A DNA stretch of 64,000 nt from Icerya purchasi. Its lineage: Eukaryota; Arthropoda; Insecta; Hemiptera; Monophlebidae. Positions within the stretch are counted from its first letter, which is position 1; each line of letters opens with the position of its first letter. Where the stretch lies: assembly GCA_039619475.1 (NCBI GenBank), contig CM077115.1, forward strand, positions 499,431,352 to 499,495,351. The letters run 5' to 3'. Below the pieces are notes generated by a model. The model worked only from the letters and a program-made list of their open reading frames with translations, was not told where the DNA came from and did not search any database. Both the position numbers and the translations under genes were made by a program. This document shows, in pieces, positions 1 to 11,710 of the stretch.

Positions 1-696
1 AGAATTTTTATTTCTGATCTTTTAACTTGTTTTTATTAGCCTTTTAATAATCATTTATAAAATTAACTAGGTAATTGAAAATAAATTAACTATTATTCTG
101 GTCAAGTGACAATTTGCCACCATATCAAAAAAGGTATTAAAATACTATCTCCGGCCGCGTGTACACATTATTTAAACAATATAGTGAACCAGCTCATTAA
201 CGCTATCCGCAGTTTGAATCAAAAACAATGATTTATGGTACGGTTGAAAATTCGAATAAGAATAACTAACAATTCTGATGAAAAAATATCGTTTTATCGC
301 TGACTAAAGTAATGACGAACGAATAATTTAAGGTATTCTCCCCGGTAAAAGTGACAAATTCGAATAAACAAAAATAATGATAATAATAATAAATAATAGT
401 GACCTATAATAAATATTTAATAAATGACTCGTGGTGTAAAAACTAAATTTTAAAGTGTCCCCACTTAGTCTCAGATAAATGGAAATTTTCAGGGATCCTA
501 ATAAAAGTATCTACAATCGTGACTTTTAATTTATTTTTCATCCATTACTCTCTGCCCCGCAACTTTAAAATAAAAAAAAAAATTGTATTTTAATCTGTAA
601 TTATTTATAATAAATGTTTAAAACTAGCGTAAATAAAAAACGCAATAATAAATAAAAAAAATTAAAATATTCGTGTACATGTGTTAATGTACGAAC
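1..696. other. BRAP intron sequence, no further exon seen
   Basis: This is AT-rich sequence following the GTTCGT donor at 696-691 on the minus strand. I found no further BRAP coiled-coil exon here, so the next one should lie left of position 1. Confidence 0.5.
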
Positions 697-3600
697 CTCG
701 TTGGTCACTTTTTGTTTTAGTTTGCCGATTATATCTTCGTAGTACAGTCTTTGCGACTCAAGTTGTGAGGTTAATAGATATGTATATTCTAATTGCATGG
801 AATCAACCTTTTCATCAACATCCATATTCTGTCCCTGTAATGTGAACAAAAATATTAATTGTTTCTCGGGGCACAATAAATATATTTTTAAAACGGTTCT
901 CTTTTTAAGTAACTTTAAATTTGTATCAGATCCACAGAAAGTTTAAAATATATATATATATATAATTCAAATATCGATCATGAAATAATGCTCATTAAAA
1001 ATTACAGTTATAACGTAGATTACAGTGAAAATGTTAAGAAATAAATGTTACGACTAAAGTGCATAACATTATTATATCAGAGAACTGCAATACCTACATA
1101 TTTAAATATTAAAGTTCTCCTCCGTTGACTTTGATACGTTGTTTATTTGACATACGAAAAGCATTGTCAGCAGTTATTAGATCACATTAAATCTTTCCTT
1201 CGTATACTGCCCCCATTTTACAATATCAGAAAGATATAAAAACGCCGATAAAATTAAACATAAGTTTACTTACGACAATATCGTAACTATTCAGCGTTAA
1301 CCGATAATATTATTCAAACAATTAATATTAACTGAATTTTCAAGTATTCAGTAGTAATAATTTATTATTAGATTCGAGTTGTACAACTTAACGATTTATT
1401 TCTCCGTTATGAATATTTTTAAATTATTTATTAACTACTAACTGAAACTATAGACAGAAATAAACCGCAAAAAACATTTTGGAAATTATTAAACAAATAT
1501 AATAAACAATTTTTAAGTATATTTTTAATTTTACATATTACTGATAGTTTGCGTGTAATTTTCAAAAAAATTACATTTTGTCCGCTGCACAGATTGAATC
1601 ATAGATATACGACTTTAGGCTTTAAGTAAAAATAAATTACAGAGAATTTCTTTTTCTTACACAAAAAAAAAAAAAAAATCAATACAGGTTAAATCGAAAA
1701 TTGTACATTTTGTTTACCCCACAAGTAATATATAGGCACAGTAACATACACCGGTAACAGTAAATAATAAATGGTGGTATGACGAAAAGTAAAAAACGTA
1801 CTGCTACCTGGTTAAATGATCAACGTATCCACTTGGAAAAAGGGCTACCTCAGGGTAGTATTCTAAGTCTGCTGTTGTTCATCATTTACACAGCCGAGGT
1901 AGAAAGTATACAAACTAGGTTTGTCAGTATAATACAATACACAGATGGTATAGTCGTATATATACCTGTGTAGCTTCGATGAATGTAGCCATTAAAAAAA
2001 TTCAGAAAGCAATTAACAAAGTAGAATATTTACTAAATAACTTAGAATTAAAAGTTAATACCGAAAAAACTTGTGGCATATTGTTTACAAGAAAAGGGAA
2101 CTGCTCCTAACCTTTAATTAAAATAAACAATGGTCCATAAAATTTCAATCCTCGCGCAAATATCCTGGAGTAGTTTTTGATTCGAAAATGAGTTGGTCTG
2201 AAGAGACGAAATACTTAATGAAAAAAGTTTAAATATACTCCGGGCTATCTCTGGCACTGAGTGGGGCGCACATTCCAATTGAGACCTAATAATTTATAGA
2301 GCTATGATACGATCACATATGGATTATATTGACCCATTCGTCACCCTTAACAAAACTAGCAATAAAAAGCTAAAAATTATTCAAACTAAAGCAGTAAGAC
2401 TATGGTTTAGGTGCTATGAAGTCCGCCTCAGTTCAATGCATACTAACAGAAGCGGCAGAGCCGTCTGTAAATTTACGCCCTCAATATATCGCAGATAAGT
2501 TTTTTATTAAAATCAAAGAACAGAGATTTCATTCCATTGTAAATGTTTTTCTTTCATAAACCGCTATATATATATTATAAATTTAAATAATTAAAAATGA
2601 CTGTTAATATGCGATTACTAATGTTATATATTTTATATTACTCAAACGAAATTCACAATTCTCAAAAAATATATAATGTTACGAACAAAAATATATCACA
2701 AGTTTACCAAATACCATATGTCGATTCCTCTTGTACAATGGAGTTGTATGCAATTTCTATGGCAATAGAGTATATTAGAAGAGGAAAAAATAAAAAAAAA
2801 ATTTTAATTCTTACGGACTCCCAGGAGGTACTAATGGAATTCAAGAGAGCCAATGTTTGGAAAATGTGCAATGTAGAGGCCAAAATGAGAAAAGTAATTG
2901 CTAAATTAAAAGAGCAAACATCTCGGTCACGCTCAAGTGGGTACCAACGCAGTGGGGATTCACGGTAATGAAAAGGCCGATGTGTTAACGAGATCTACTT
3001 CTAGAATAGGGAGGAATATATACCTTTAATTAAAAACAATTTACTTATCAAGTGAAATGAAGATTTCCAAAATACTAGTCAGCAGAAGCATATCATACAT
3101 TAACAAGAACTATTAATCACAGCACTTAGTTTGTAAGGAAGGAAATGACTAGAGATTACATAGTCGTAATGAGCAGACTAAGAATAGGTCACCATCGCAC
3201 ATCCACTCACTTGTCTGGAATGAGTATAGTGAATGGTAGATCATGTTCAAAATGCGATATGGAGGGAACTATAGAGCGCATTGTGTGGTAGTGTGACGGT
3301 TATAGGAGAGAAAGAGAAATTTTTATTAATAATATTTTACACAAAATTGGCACACTGTCGGAGTCAATTTCACAAATAGTAATAGACCTTTGTTCTGATG
3401 AGGCTAAACACTTATATAATTACTTAAGATTTTGTAAAGTGGAGATATAGTTAAAGAGGAGATAGGATACAAGTATTAGATGATAAACGGGTAGATTGAC
3501 TAAATGGCAAAAGCTGGGGCCCAAAAAGAAAAAGAACTTCTCTCGACTTTGCAAAACCCTACATAAACTCCTAAAGTTTTTTTTTCCTGTACATCTATTT

Positions 3601-6600
3601 CTCAAGCCGTAGTTATGCAAGAGTACCATAACACTATTAATTCCCCGACTTTCTTCGTACGTGTGTATTCTCACTAATGGCGCTCGAGGTCTTCGATAGA
3701 ATCGGTTCCTCTTTCATTCCCTAAGAAATTTATTTCTCTGAATCTTTCTGACTTCTTTCCTTTTGCCTAATATTTACAGTCGAACTAATGGCTATCCGTC
3801 TATTTATATTTTTCTCAATCGTTCCTTCACCAACTATTTCATTATTTCTAAATCCATGGGTGCTCTTCAAGCTATACGCTCTCCTCTTCCCCTTTCCCTC
3901 TGTAATTTCATCATTCTTTGTTTACGCTCTCTCATTCATAGTCTCTCTTCTATGCATCTAATTAATACCGATTTGTTATGGGTTCTTAGTCATGCAAATA
4001 GGTAATGAAATGACGGATTTTTTGGCTTGAATTGTTATTTCCTCGCGTGCTTTTTTTCCTAAAATCTCTTTATTTCTGTTGAAAGTTCCATTTCAAATTC
4101 TGATCTATCTTTGTTTTACTCATAAATTATCTTTATACCTGTCAGTCCAAAGTAATCTTCCATCTTACTCCTGATTCGATCATTTTCTTTTTCTTCGACG
4201 TTCTACTATTGTTTCTACTATTTGTTTACACCTTATTCATAGCTCACCTATCTTCTTCCCGCTTTCATTTTTCCTTGACATCTTCTCCGTATTGTCTTCT
4301 TCATCTAAACGATAAGTTCTCTGTGACTTCAACCACATCCTCTTCGAATGTCTTTCTTTCCCAACTAAACGTTCTACTTTTTATTGTCATATAATAAATT
4401 TTGGGCCCCGTACCCCCTCTACCATGCCCATCATTCTCCCTCTTAGTTTCTTTATTTCATCAATTTCTGATCGCATTGCTATCTCTAATTGATTCTCTTG
4501 CTTTTGCATTATTTTTTCTCTGTTAATGCGTCCGAAAAAATAATAATAAGAATGTACATTTTACTAACATTTTTATTTGGTGAAGGACCTTCTACTAATT
4601 TCCCATCTGTTTTGTTCTGCAACAGTCTATGAACAAAATTGTCGCCGACGTAGTCCCAAACACGATTAGTTCCCAACTGCATGGAGTAACAGTGTGCGGT
4701 ATCTACATAATGGCTGAAATTAAAATCACATTAATGACGCTAAAATCAAATGTTGATTTAAGATCATTTTATTTTTTTAAAAAAGTGCAAAGTATATAAT
4801 ACCTGTGAGCGTGTCCCTCTATATATCTTCCACAACCCACATATCCGCAAATCAAACAAATCCATAAGCTCTCCGAAGAATTACACTCGAAACATTTATT
4901 TTCCGCTATTAGCTCGGGGGTTTGTACATAGCGACAAACTGGACAACTGTATTATAAAGTAGAAAAAAATATTAAAGTTACGGAAGTAAAAAACAATTAA
5001 CTATAAATGTGTAAGAATACAAAAAAAAAAAAAAAGAAGAAATTAATGCTAAATTTAATTCGTTACCTGCTATCACCCCATTTCACTAAACAATTTCCAT
5101 GGAACGAATGATTGCACAATATCGTTAAAATGCCGTCTACCGATTCATCCATTCTTTCTAAGCAAACAGGGCAGTTCGGTAATTCAATGTGACCAGACGG
5201 AGGCTTACACTCACCTTCATTAACTATTTCCACACGGGAAACGTACACTAACTGATATACACATTCAGGTTCCAGCGAGGTAAACGGAACACCGTTAAAG
5301 GCATCGTAAAATTCTCTAGTTGCCTCCTGAAAATAAAAATATTTTTAAATTTTCATCTTAAATAAAATTAAATGTGTAATATTTGACAGACGTTATCGTT
5401 AAGTTCCCTTGAAGTAGCGCTTAGTTCGTGAGAAATTCTTTAAACTCATATTTCAGAGAGGGAAAATAAAATTATGCTTTATAGAACTCCGGAAAATCCT
5501 AAAAAATAAACCAATTATTGCAAGAATATAAAACGTCGGAAAATTACCTTTTGTTTTTGAAAAATGATAAATAGCCCGGGGAAAATTAAGTTTTATTTCT
5601 TTATTTTTCCTTTGGACCGGTAATACAACATTTGACCACCAGTTTTATTTTAAATTCTGGGAATAAATAATTTACTTACTTCGGTACAACATTAACTTGT
5701 TAGAAATACCTGCGAACGAAAATAAATCAACGCCATATACTGATTAATCGAACCGTCGCGAATAATTCGAATATGTTGAATACTATTATGGTAAGCTGAT
5801 GTAAAGGATAATAAATCGTGACATGTAATCTGAGCTGGAACTGTTAGTATGCAAAGAATCCGCACATCAAAAAAATCTGGATCGACAACTGTTAACGAAC
5901 TGATCAAATGAAAACACAGCTATTATATATAATTAACTACGTGAATTTATTTATTAAATATTAAATGATACGAGTTAAAATTGTACCCAGTGAGTAAGTT
6001 CCCGGTGAACTAAATAACGCAGAGGATTCCCCTTTCCGGTTTTATTTATTTTTTCATATTTTTTTCGCAATAATACATCAGAGTGGCTTTATTGTGTTAA
6101 CGCTTCTATGGACTTGTAACATTATCGCCGCTTTAATTATAAAAATCATTTAAAATACTCTAACGTTCATTGTATTAAAGATGGTAGTATAAAAGTAATG
6201 CCAGCATATCGTTGCTTCTTCAAAGAATTGCAAAGAAACAAAGTGGAAATAAATCGGAAATATAACGGAGTTCAATGTGATCTACATCATTTTAATTATC
6301 AATTGATTCATTAAGAATTTATTAAAATCATCACTTCTTAATAATGTTAACAATCTGTAACTTAGTGAATTTCGGTGTTTGGTTTTCGGTTACACAATAA
6401 AAAACAGAACGAAAAAGACAATTTTCATCGCGTAAAATTGAAAGCATTTCATCAATTTTTAACACGGAATACGATTACCCGTCAAAGCTATTTTGACAAT
6501 GAAGCATAAAACTTGTAATTTCATATTATACTTACTCCTCTTTATATAGATGTAGTATTCCCTTTGTTATCTCAACAAAAGGATTGCCAGACACGAATGA

Positions 6601-6879
6601 AATTTGACGAAATTTCTCCGTACTCGCATCCTTATCATTGCTTTTACTCGTATTCTGTTCGTACTCTTGCTGTCGATGTACTCTTTTCAAGTAATATTTA
6701 TCCTTCTTTCGGCTATTGCTACTGTTAGAAATTTTATCATGCTTTGTAGAACTACTGTTCAGTAATGAACTAGTTTCAGCTGAACATTCATTGTTACCGT
6801 ATGTCTGAATTTCAATACTGTGACATTGTCGCCGACCAGCGCGCGAAGAATGTGCTCCTTTATCGCGGTTTAAATTCAT
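697..6879 (-). CDS. BRAP: BRAP / BRAP2 (BRCA1-associated protein), E3 ubiquitin ligase, 3' end outside window
   Basis: Six coding exons on the minus strand join in phase with GT-AG borders: 6879-6536, 5899-5710, 5326-5067, 4946-4803, 4713-4569 and 834-697. Exon 1 ends in the family motif [18 protein letters not shown]. Exon 2 is the RRM-like BRAP2 domain ([18 protein letters not shown]). Exon 3 carries most of the RING finger ([20 protein letters not shown]), finished by CPVCR in exon 4, which also starts the UBP-type zinc finger ([20 protein letters not shown]). Exon 5 completes that finger ([20 protein letters not shown]). Exon 6 begins the coiled coil ([19 protein letters not shown]). In animals BRAP binds nuclear localisation signals in the cytoplasm and restrains Ras/MAPK signalling as a RING E3 ligase; that is family knowledge. 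The rest of the coiled coil and the C-terminus lie left of the window. The ATG at 6879 is the first visible. A TTTTTAG acceptor just upstream with an open frame leaves room for an earlier 5' coding exon. Confidence 0.93.
1779..3450 (+). pseudogene. degraded RNase H-bearing LINE (I-group-like), 3' half of ORF2
   Basis: Conceptual translation in shifting plus frames recovers, in order: the RT core ([17 protein letters not shown] at about 1845-1893, then a decayed YADD box as QYTDGIVVY near 1939-1965); the thumb/connection (about 2304-2480, [20 protein letters not shown]); an RNase H domain (2700-3000, with [13 protein letters not shown] and [11 protein letters not shown]); its last motif (WVPTQWG, then GNEKAD in another frame); and a Cys/His-rich tail ([31 protein letters not shown], about 3160-3290). 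Stops and frameshifts interrupt every domain, so it is dead. The RT-RNase H-tail order points to the I group of non-LTR retrotransposons. It lies antisense inside a BRAP intron, and its 5' part (gag, endonuclease, RT fingers) is missing. Confidence 0.85.
3560..4545 (+). pseudogene. LINE remnant, RNase H + C-terminal tail, copy A of a pyrimidine-rich family
   Basis: Plus-strand remnants show a decayed RNase H ([10 protein letters not shown] around 3850, LLWVLSHA around 3975) and the terminal cysteine motif [10 protein letters not shown] near 4322-4351. Nucleotide order and motifs match the copies at 29900-30905 and 42560-43520, which makes this one family. The sense strand is strongly pyrimidine-rich. 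No intact frame remains. The 3' end is vague and probably falls before the A-rich stretch near 4536-4548. Lies antisense in the BRAP intron, directly after the other LINE. Confidence 0.7.
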
Positions 6880-7650
6880 CGTGTTGTTATTCGCTAAAAA
6901 ATAAAAATATTAAATTTAGTTTTCAAAATCGTAAAAACAAGTCCGTATTTTATTTTCCGCGCATTAGTAAAGATTTATAATGTATTTTATGAAAAATTTT
7001 CAAAATTAAAGAAAACCCAAATATCGCTTATTATACATGATTAGAATTTAGCGTAAAAGCTGTACCTCTAGAATGCAGAAAATAGTTTTAAAAAGACATT
7101 TGGAAAATGTTTGCTTATAGAATTCGTAAAATAAAAATACTTTACTCGAAAAAACCATTGATTGTTTGATATTTGATACTGAAGTAATTTTGAAAAATGA
7201 AATCCAAAATTTCTCGCTAAATCATTGATTATTAATGGAAATTTCTTAAAAATTTCCGAACCTAGAAACTCAAAATTTGACATAAAAATTAATTTTTTAT
7301 TGTAGACATGTACTACACGGAAGCCTTTAGAAAATTTTTTTATAAACATAATAAGAGAAATAATTACATAACGTCAGTAAATCGTGATAACTTATTTGAA
7401 ATTATTTAATATTTTATTTACAATATTGTTCTGAACTTGCAAAAACACTGTTGTAGAGATTTGTTCCTTCTAAATCGTGTCGCAATTATCAACTGAAAAT
7501 GATTAAATCAGTAGCAAAATCAAATCTTAAAAAGTATAGTATTTTAGCATGGAACGCATGCTTTAGTCGTAACCTAACCACCCGAAAACGTTACGCTAGA
7601 AGGGAGACGAAAGTAGCGCGCTTATAATAAAAATACCACTGTAGTAGAAC
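6880..7650. other. BRAP upstream region, no gene recognised
   Basis: AT-rich sequence with one 93-codon minus-strand frame (7068-7349) of low complexity and no recognisable motif. It may include the BRAP 5' UTR, first intron or promoter, but I see no clear core promoter element. Confidence 0.4.
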
Positions 7651-7654
7651 AAAC

Positions 7655-8095
7655 GGGTTTATAGTGAGTCAGCGTATTATCATTTTCAAAAACGAGGTTA
7701 ACATGGTTGGAGCCGAACTGTTGGAAATCCTCAATTCGCGGCTTCAACAAATTACCATGGAATTCGATAAACCGTTCGGCGGACCACGGCAGTAGGGCAA
7801 ACGAGTTTATAGTGAGTCAGCACAGTTTAGTGCAGAGTATTACGTAATCACTTGATTTAGTCGATCCTGGTAAACCTGGATCTGAAGAAACCTGAAAATC
7901 GCCGATTGGTTCAGTTTATGGAAGAAACATTCGGATTACAGCTCAAAACAAATTTCGCTCTATCGACTACTCGCGGTGGATCGTGCATTGATAGTCTTCG
8001 CTTGCCACATTGAATGAATCGATTCGAAAAATTATATCAGTTATTTTAGTTATCATAAACCCGTACTGTCCATCACTTCTAACGATCATGCAGAA
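7655..8095 (+). pseudogene. Helentron-like debris: Pif1 helicase fragment followed by AP-type endonuclease fragment
   Basis: At 7690-7790 the plus strand reads NEVNMVGAELLEILNSRL and then FDKPFGG, matching the Pif1-family stretch that follows the Walker B box in Helitron helicases. After a stop, about 7890-8090 gives MEETFGLQLKTNFALSTTRG, GGSCID and, in another frame, YISYFSYHKPVLSITSND. That resembles the C-terminal part of an exonuclease/endonuclease/phosphatase-fold endonuclease. Helentrons are the Helitron type known to carry such an endonuclease beside the helicase, so a collapsed Helentron is the simplest reading. The order and shared orientation agree. A near-identical 17-mer, GTTTATAGTGAGTCAGC, occurs at about 7660 and 7806, flanking the helicase piece. 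Confidence 0.6.
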
Positions 8096-8099
8096 CAAA

Positions 8100-9850
8100 C
8101 AGAAAAATAAAACGATTATCCGTAATTTTTGTATTTTTTCATTTTTTTCATTTCTTCATTCATAATTTCCCAATAGAACAATAGCAGTTACAAAATCGGC
8201 ATTCAGCAAATCACGCAAAAGCATGTTCCATGTTTCCTAATTTTAGCAGTCGGCTCTAAGTAAAGACGCAAGCGCTGAGTTTTTTATATAATTAATAAAT
8301 ACAAACAGAACTCCTACCAAAAATCAGTTAAATTACACTTATATAGTTATTTAAATTTAATATGCGGTCAATGGGAAACTTCTGTCAATAGGATACATTT
8401 AGTACTAAGAAAACAAACTTTTAACTACAGCATGGAACAATAGTTTCGATTACTACGGGGGAAAATTTTGTTTTCTTTAACTAAAAAGTTAAGCAGGAAA
8501 ACATCCGTTCAATCAAACTTTTACTCGTTTTTTTCGACAAGAGGAACGATCATTTTTGGAAACCAACTGATTTATTCCATCTTTACAAACAGCTCACAGT
8601 AGAAAACACTGTAATTTATAAATAATACAAATTCCTAAAACTGTTATCATTCCTTAAGCTGAAGTAAAACAGAAAACGACAGTTTACACTTAATATGACC
8701 AAAAACAAGTAATAAATATCACTTGGCAGAAACAAAAATTGAAATAACTTAAAATACATTTATAACTGCACATATTTAAAATATAATTCAACTTATGAAA
8801 CATTTTTATAGTAAAATAAATTCCCGTTTTGAAATAAATCAAAGAACTAAAAACCAATTTATCAATTTTTATTTCGCGCGTAGAATACATTTAATCATTT
8901 AGATATGAAAACATGTTTCGTTTTCTTTTTTCAAAGCCATCTTGAAACATGAAAATCGCTCAAAATAAATTATTTTATCTTAAAAATACCAAGTAACCGA
9001 CTCAACAGAAATTCGTACTTAAATTATAATTAAAGTATAACTTCTTCTGAGGGCTGAATTTTCTAACATTTAAATAAACATATTTTTTACGTTTAAATTA
9101 AATATTTTCGTCAATCTTCTACGTTGTATAGATATATAACAAATTGTTAAAAGAATATATGTATATAAAAATAAAAAAAAAAACAAACAAAACAATTCTT
9201 CTGTTAGAATATTATTTAAGAAACTATTGAAGACTTTCCAAACATTTGAATTATTTCAATAAATAAACACTTTACCCTGTGAGTCGTTGCAAACTTCTAT
9301 TCTAATTATACAGAGAGAAACAACAGACATTACAATTTTTAAAAAATTTAATACGCATATTTATTATTCATGCATTTATTATAAAAATAACGTCAAATTA
9401 CATAAAACAAAACAAACGAACACAGTTAACAATAACATAATCTTATTATGCAAAATGTTATTCCCAATCATATGTTATCAGGGCAAGTAGTCAATGCGTC
9501 CATTTCAACAACGGCTAATATTTCATTTCAATCTTTCCAAAATGTATTTACTATTTAGCAATCATTTCTAACATCTTTTATACAGTTTTAATTACTGTAT
9601 TGTTAATAATTGATTTATTTACAATATGTAATAAATTACTGATATATTTTTAAGTATATTTGTTCGTAGAATAGGAATCTTTAAACTGTGAACGTAAAAA
9701 ACAAAGAAAATCAATAATTCTAAAAAATGGTTCAGCAGAAACATAAAAAGTTGAATGCAAAACCGTGTGTGTGCTTAAGTGCAAAATTCTTCAAACGTTC
9801 TAAAGAGAACATCCATTAATTACGTGAGCTCAAAATAGTGTTGGGAAAGG
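8100..9850. other. no gene recognised
   Basis: AT-rich intergenic sequence with short A runs. The longest frames (66-67 codons) are low-complexity and match nothing I know. Confidence 0.5.
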
Positions 9851-9855
9851 GTCAA

Positions 9856-10290
9856 GGGCGTCGCCAGACGATGAACTATGGGTGGGCAAGATGAGTTACC
9901 AGTCATGGGGGGGGGGAGGGCAAGATAATAAAAAAAGGATATGAGTTATAGGAAAAATAAAATTTATAAGTTGTAAAGTCTTAATATTTTATTAAACAAG
10001 AATAAAATCTTAATTAAAACGATTACGCGCCTATGAATCAGGGCTTGAAAAGCCGAATGAAAATTTGATCTATTTGACAATGCTGTACGTTTATTTCTCA
10101 AATTCATTGGATGAAGTGCCCATTGCTTCTAGACTATCATTAATAAAATAAGCGCACAGCATTGTCAAATAGATCAAATTTTCATTCAGCTTTTCAAGCC
10201 CTGCTATGAATGCTCATCATGGCCAGTTGATTAAAAAGTTTCAAGGCTCCAGGGAGGAGGGGCAGCTCCTCTCCTTGCTGGCGATGCCGA
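9856..10290. mobile_element. non-autonomous DNA transposon with imperfect TIRs and internal palindrome
   Basis: The left end reads GGGCGTCGCCAG. The right end, reverse-complemented, reads CGGCATCGCCAGCAAGG. G-rich stretches follow on the inside of both ends (a run of about 11 G near 9907 and a C-rich run on the other strand near 10255). A 67-bp palindrome sits in the middle (separate entry). No coding capacity. No clear target duplication, so the exact ends and superfamily are open. Confidence 0.55.
10031..10212. repeat. inverted repeat, arms about 67 bp, spacer about 47 bp
   Basis: The arm at 10031-10097 (…AGGGCTTGAAAAGC…GATCTATTTGACAATGCTGT…) is repeated almost perfectly in reverse complement at 10145-10212. 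Only a few mismatches and an indel separate them. Transcribed, this would fold into a long hairpin. Confidence 0.9.
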
Positions 10291-10299
10291 TGGAAGGGG

Positions 10300-11455
10300 T
10301 CCATACAAAATCACATTAAATCTCATTTAAACTGAGGGGGAATAATTGAAAATCTTACGTTAACTTTCAACAAATGTACATTATTACACAGATAATAAAA
10401 CAAAATTGTTAAATTTTTCTTTTACTTTTTTTTTTTGGAATGTCCTATTTTGCCCGCTGAAAAAATCTTATCGCTATTAAAAACTTTTATTTTGAGAATA
10501 AAAAAAAAAAAAAAAAAAGTAAAAAACCGTTCAGTTTTTAAAAGACAAAAACAAAAACTATACTCTTCTGATTATTGCCTTCCTCGCTACTATCAAAAAT
10601 CAAAAAAGTACATGAATACCAACCTTGGAGTGAGTTAAAAATTAGAGAAGTTGATGTTTGTTTTTACTTTTAATTTAATTAAATTTAAATAAACTTGTAC
10701 ACCTTAACATTGTATTATTTTCCTCCTTTATGAAAATAAATATAGTCCTTTAACAATTACAGTGCAAATCTTATGCGAGAGGGAGGAAGGTCCAAATTAA
10801 AAGAAAAACAGCTCGCGAAATTAATGCATGCTCTCTACCGACGATTATTTAACTATTTGCAAGTTAAAAGTTAAATTAAATCGTATTCAAAATTTAAACA
10901 GCTAAAACTTAGAAAGAAGCAATAAGTCGAATCATTATAGAGCTTTATTTTTATTTTATTTTTAAGTCCTGATTGCGACATTAACTTTAATTGCGTAGTA
11001 GATACTATTTTGGATAAACAGTCTATTTTCAATTAATCAAAAAGTAGAAAAGAATTTAAACGGTTATTTCATTAAAAATTTGATATTGATTTTTCATTCA
11101 CTTCCGTACTAATGCTATTCCTGGAATGAAAAAGGAAAAGTATTTACGAATTAGAATTTTTTTTGATAAAATTCAAGCGTTTATTGAAAAAACTGTAAAT
11201 ATTTTAATTTAATTTTTTACGTTCTGTGATGTTAGTTAAACTATAATAATAATTCTTCGGTTTAAATAGTTTCAATGTTTAGCTAGAAATGGGAAAAATC
11301 AATTTTATAGGATTTTCGTAAAACGTTCTTTTTCTTTTCATTAAAAAAGTAAAAATTATTGCTTTTTTAAAATGCATAGTTATTTTTCAGAAAAATTATT
11401 CGAAAGCCGAAGAAATTAATTTATCGATAGTAAAAAAAATCTCGATTAATGTTCT
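10300..11455. other. hsp70 upstream sequence, no gene recognised
   Basis: AT-rich sequence with several poly(A)/poly(T) tracts. The 67-codon frame at 10435-10638 is mostly lysine from an A-tract and is not credible as a gene. Confidence 0.5.
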
Positions 11456-11461
11456 GTTTAT

Positions 11462-11474
11462 TTCTAGATATTTC
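11462..11474 (+). promoter_or_regulatory. imperfect heat-shock element
   Basis: TTCTAGATATTTC fits TTCnnGAAnnTTC with one mismatch (GAT for GAA). It lies about 60 bp upstream of a perfect element, as expected for cooperative HSF trimers. Confidence 0.55.
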
Positions 11475-11521
11475 TTTAACGTTCTAGTTATCACTCGCAA
11501 CTGTAAGATGTTTATTTAATG

Positions 11522-11534
11522 GAAAATTCGCGAA
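11522..11534 (+). promoter_or_regulatory. perfect three-unit heat-shock element
   Basis: GAAAATTCGCGAA is an exact GAAnnTTCnnGAA array, the binding site of an HSF trimer, about 13 bp upstream of the TATA box of hsp70. Confidence 0.85.
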
Positions 11535-11546
11535 CGCCTAAAACAG

Positions 11547-11554
11547 TATATAAA
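11547..11554 (+). promoter_or_regulatory. TATA box of hsp70
   Basis: TATATAAA lies about 160 bp upstream of the hsp70 ATG. Transcription would be expected to start near 11575-11590, giving a 5' leader of about 125-135 nt, a usual length for insect hsp70 leaders. Confidence 0.8.
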
Positions 11555-11710
11555 GATGGACGGTAACGAGTTACGAGTTAATAGTTCATTTGAACAGTGC
11601 GATAAAACAAGTTTAATTCGTGAAAGTTTTTTACTGCGATTAATATTTGTTGTTATTTTGTGTAACGTATTTTTATTTTTTGAAAGAAAGTTATTATTGT
11701 TTACGTTAAA

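Larger units (their letters stand above)
835..4568 (-). other. large BRAP intron (3.7 kb)
   Basis: The intron runs between the UBP-finger exon and the coiled-coil exon. Donor GTTAGT lies at 4568-4563 and a TTACAG acceptor at 840-835, reading on the minus strand. It holds two degraded LINE copies on the opposite strand, listed separately, and a short TA repeat near 948-964. The stretch 965-1770 contains nothing I recognise. Confidence 0.8.

Noticed and set aside
7068..7349. 93-codon minus frame upstream of BRAP as a 5' exon
   Set aside because: Phe/Lys/Asn-rich low-complexity translation unlike the BRAP N-terminus, with no suitable donor in phase.
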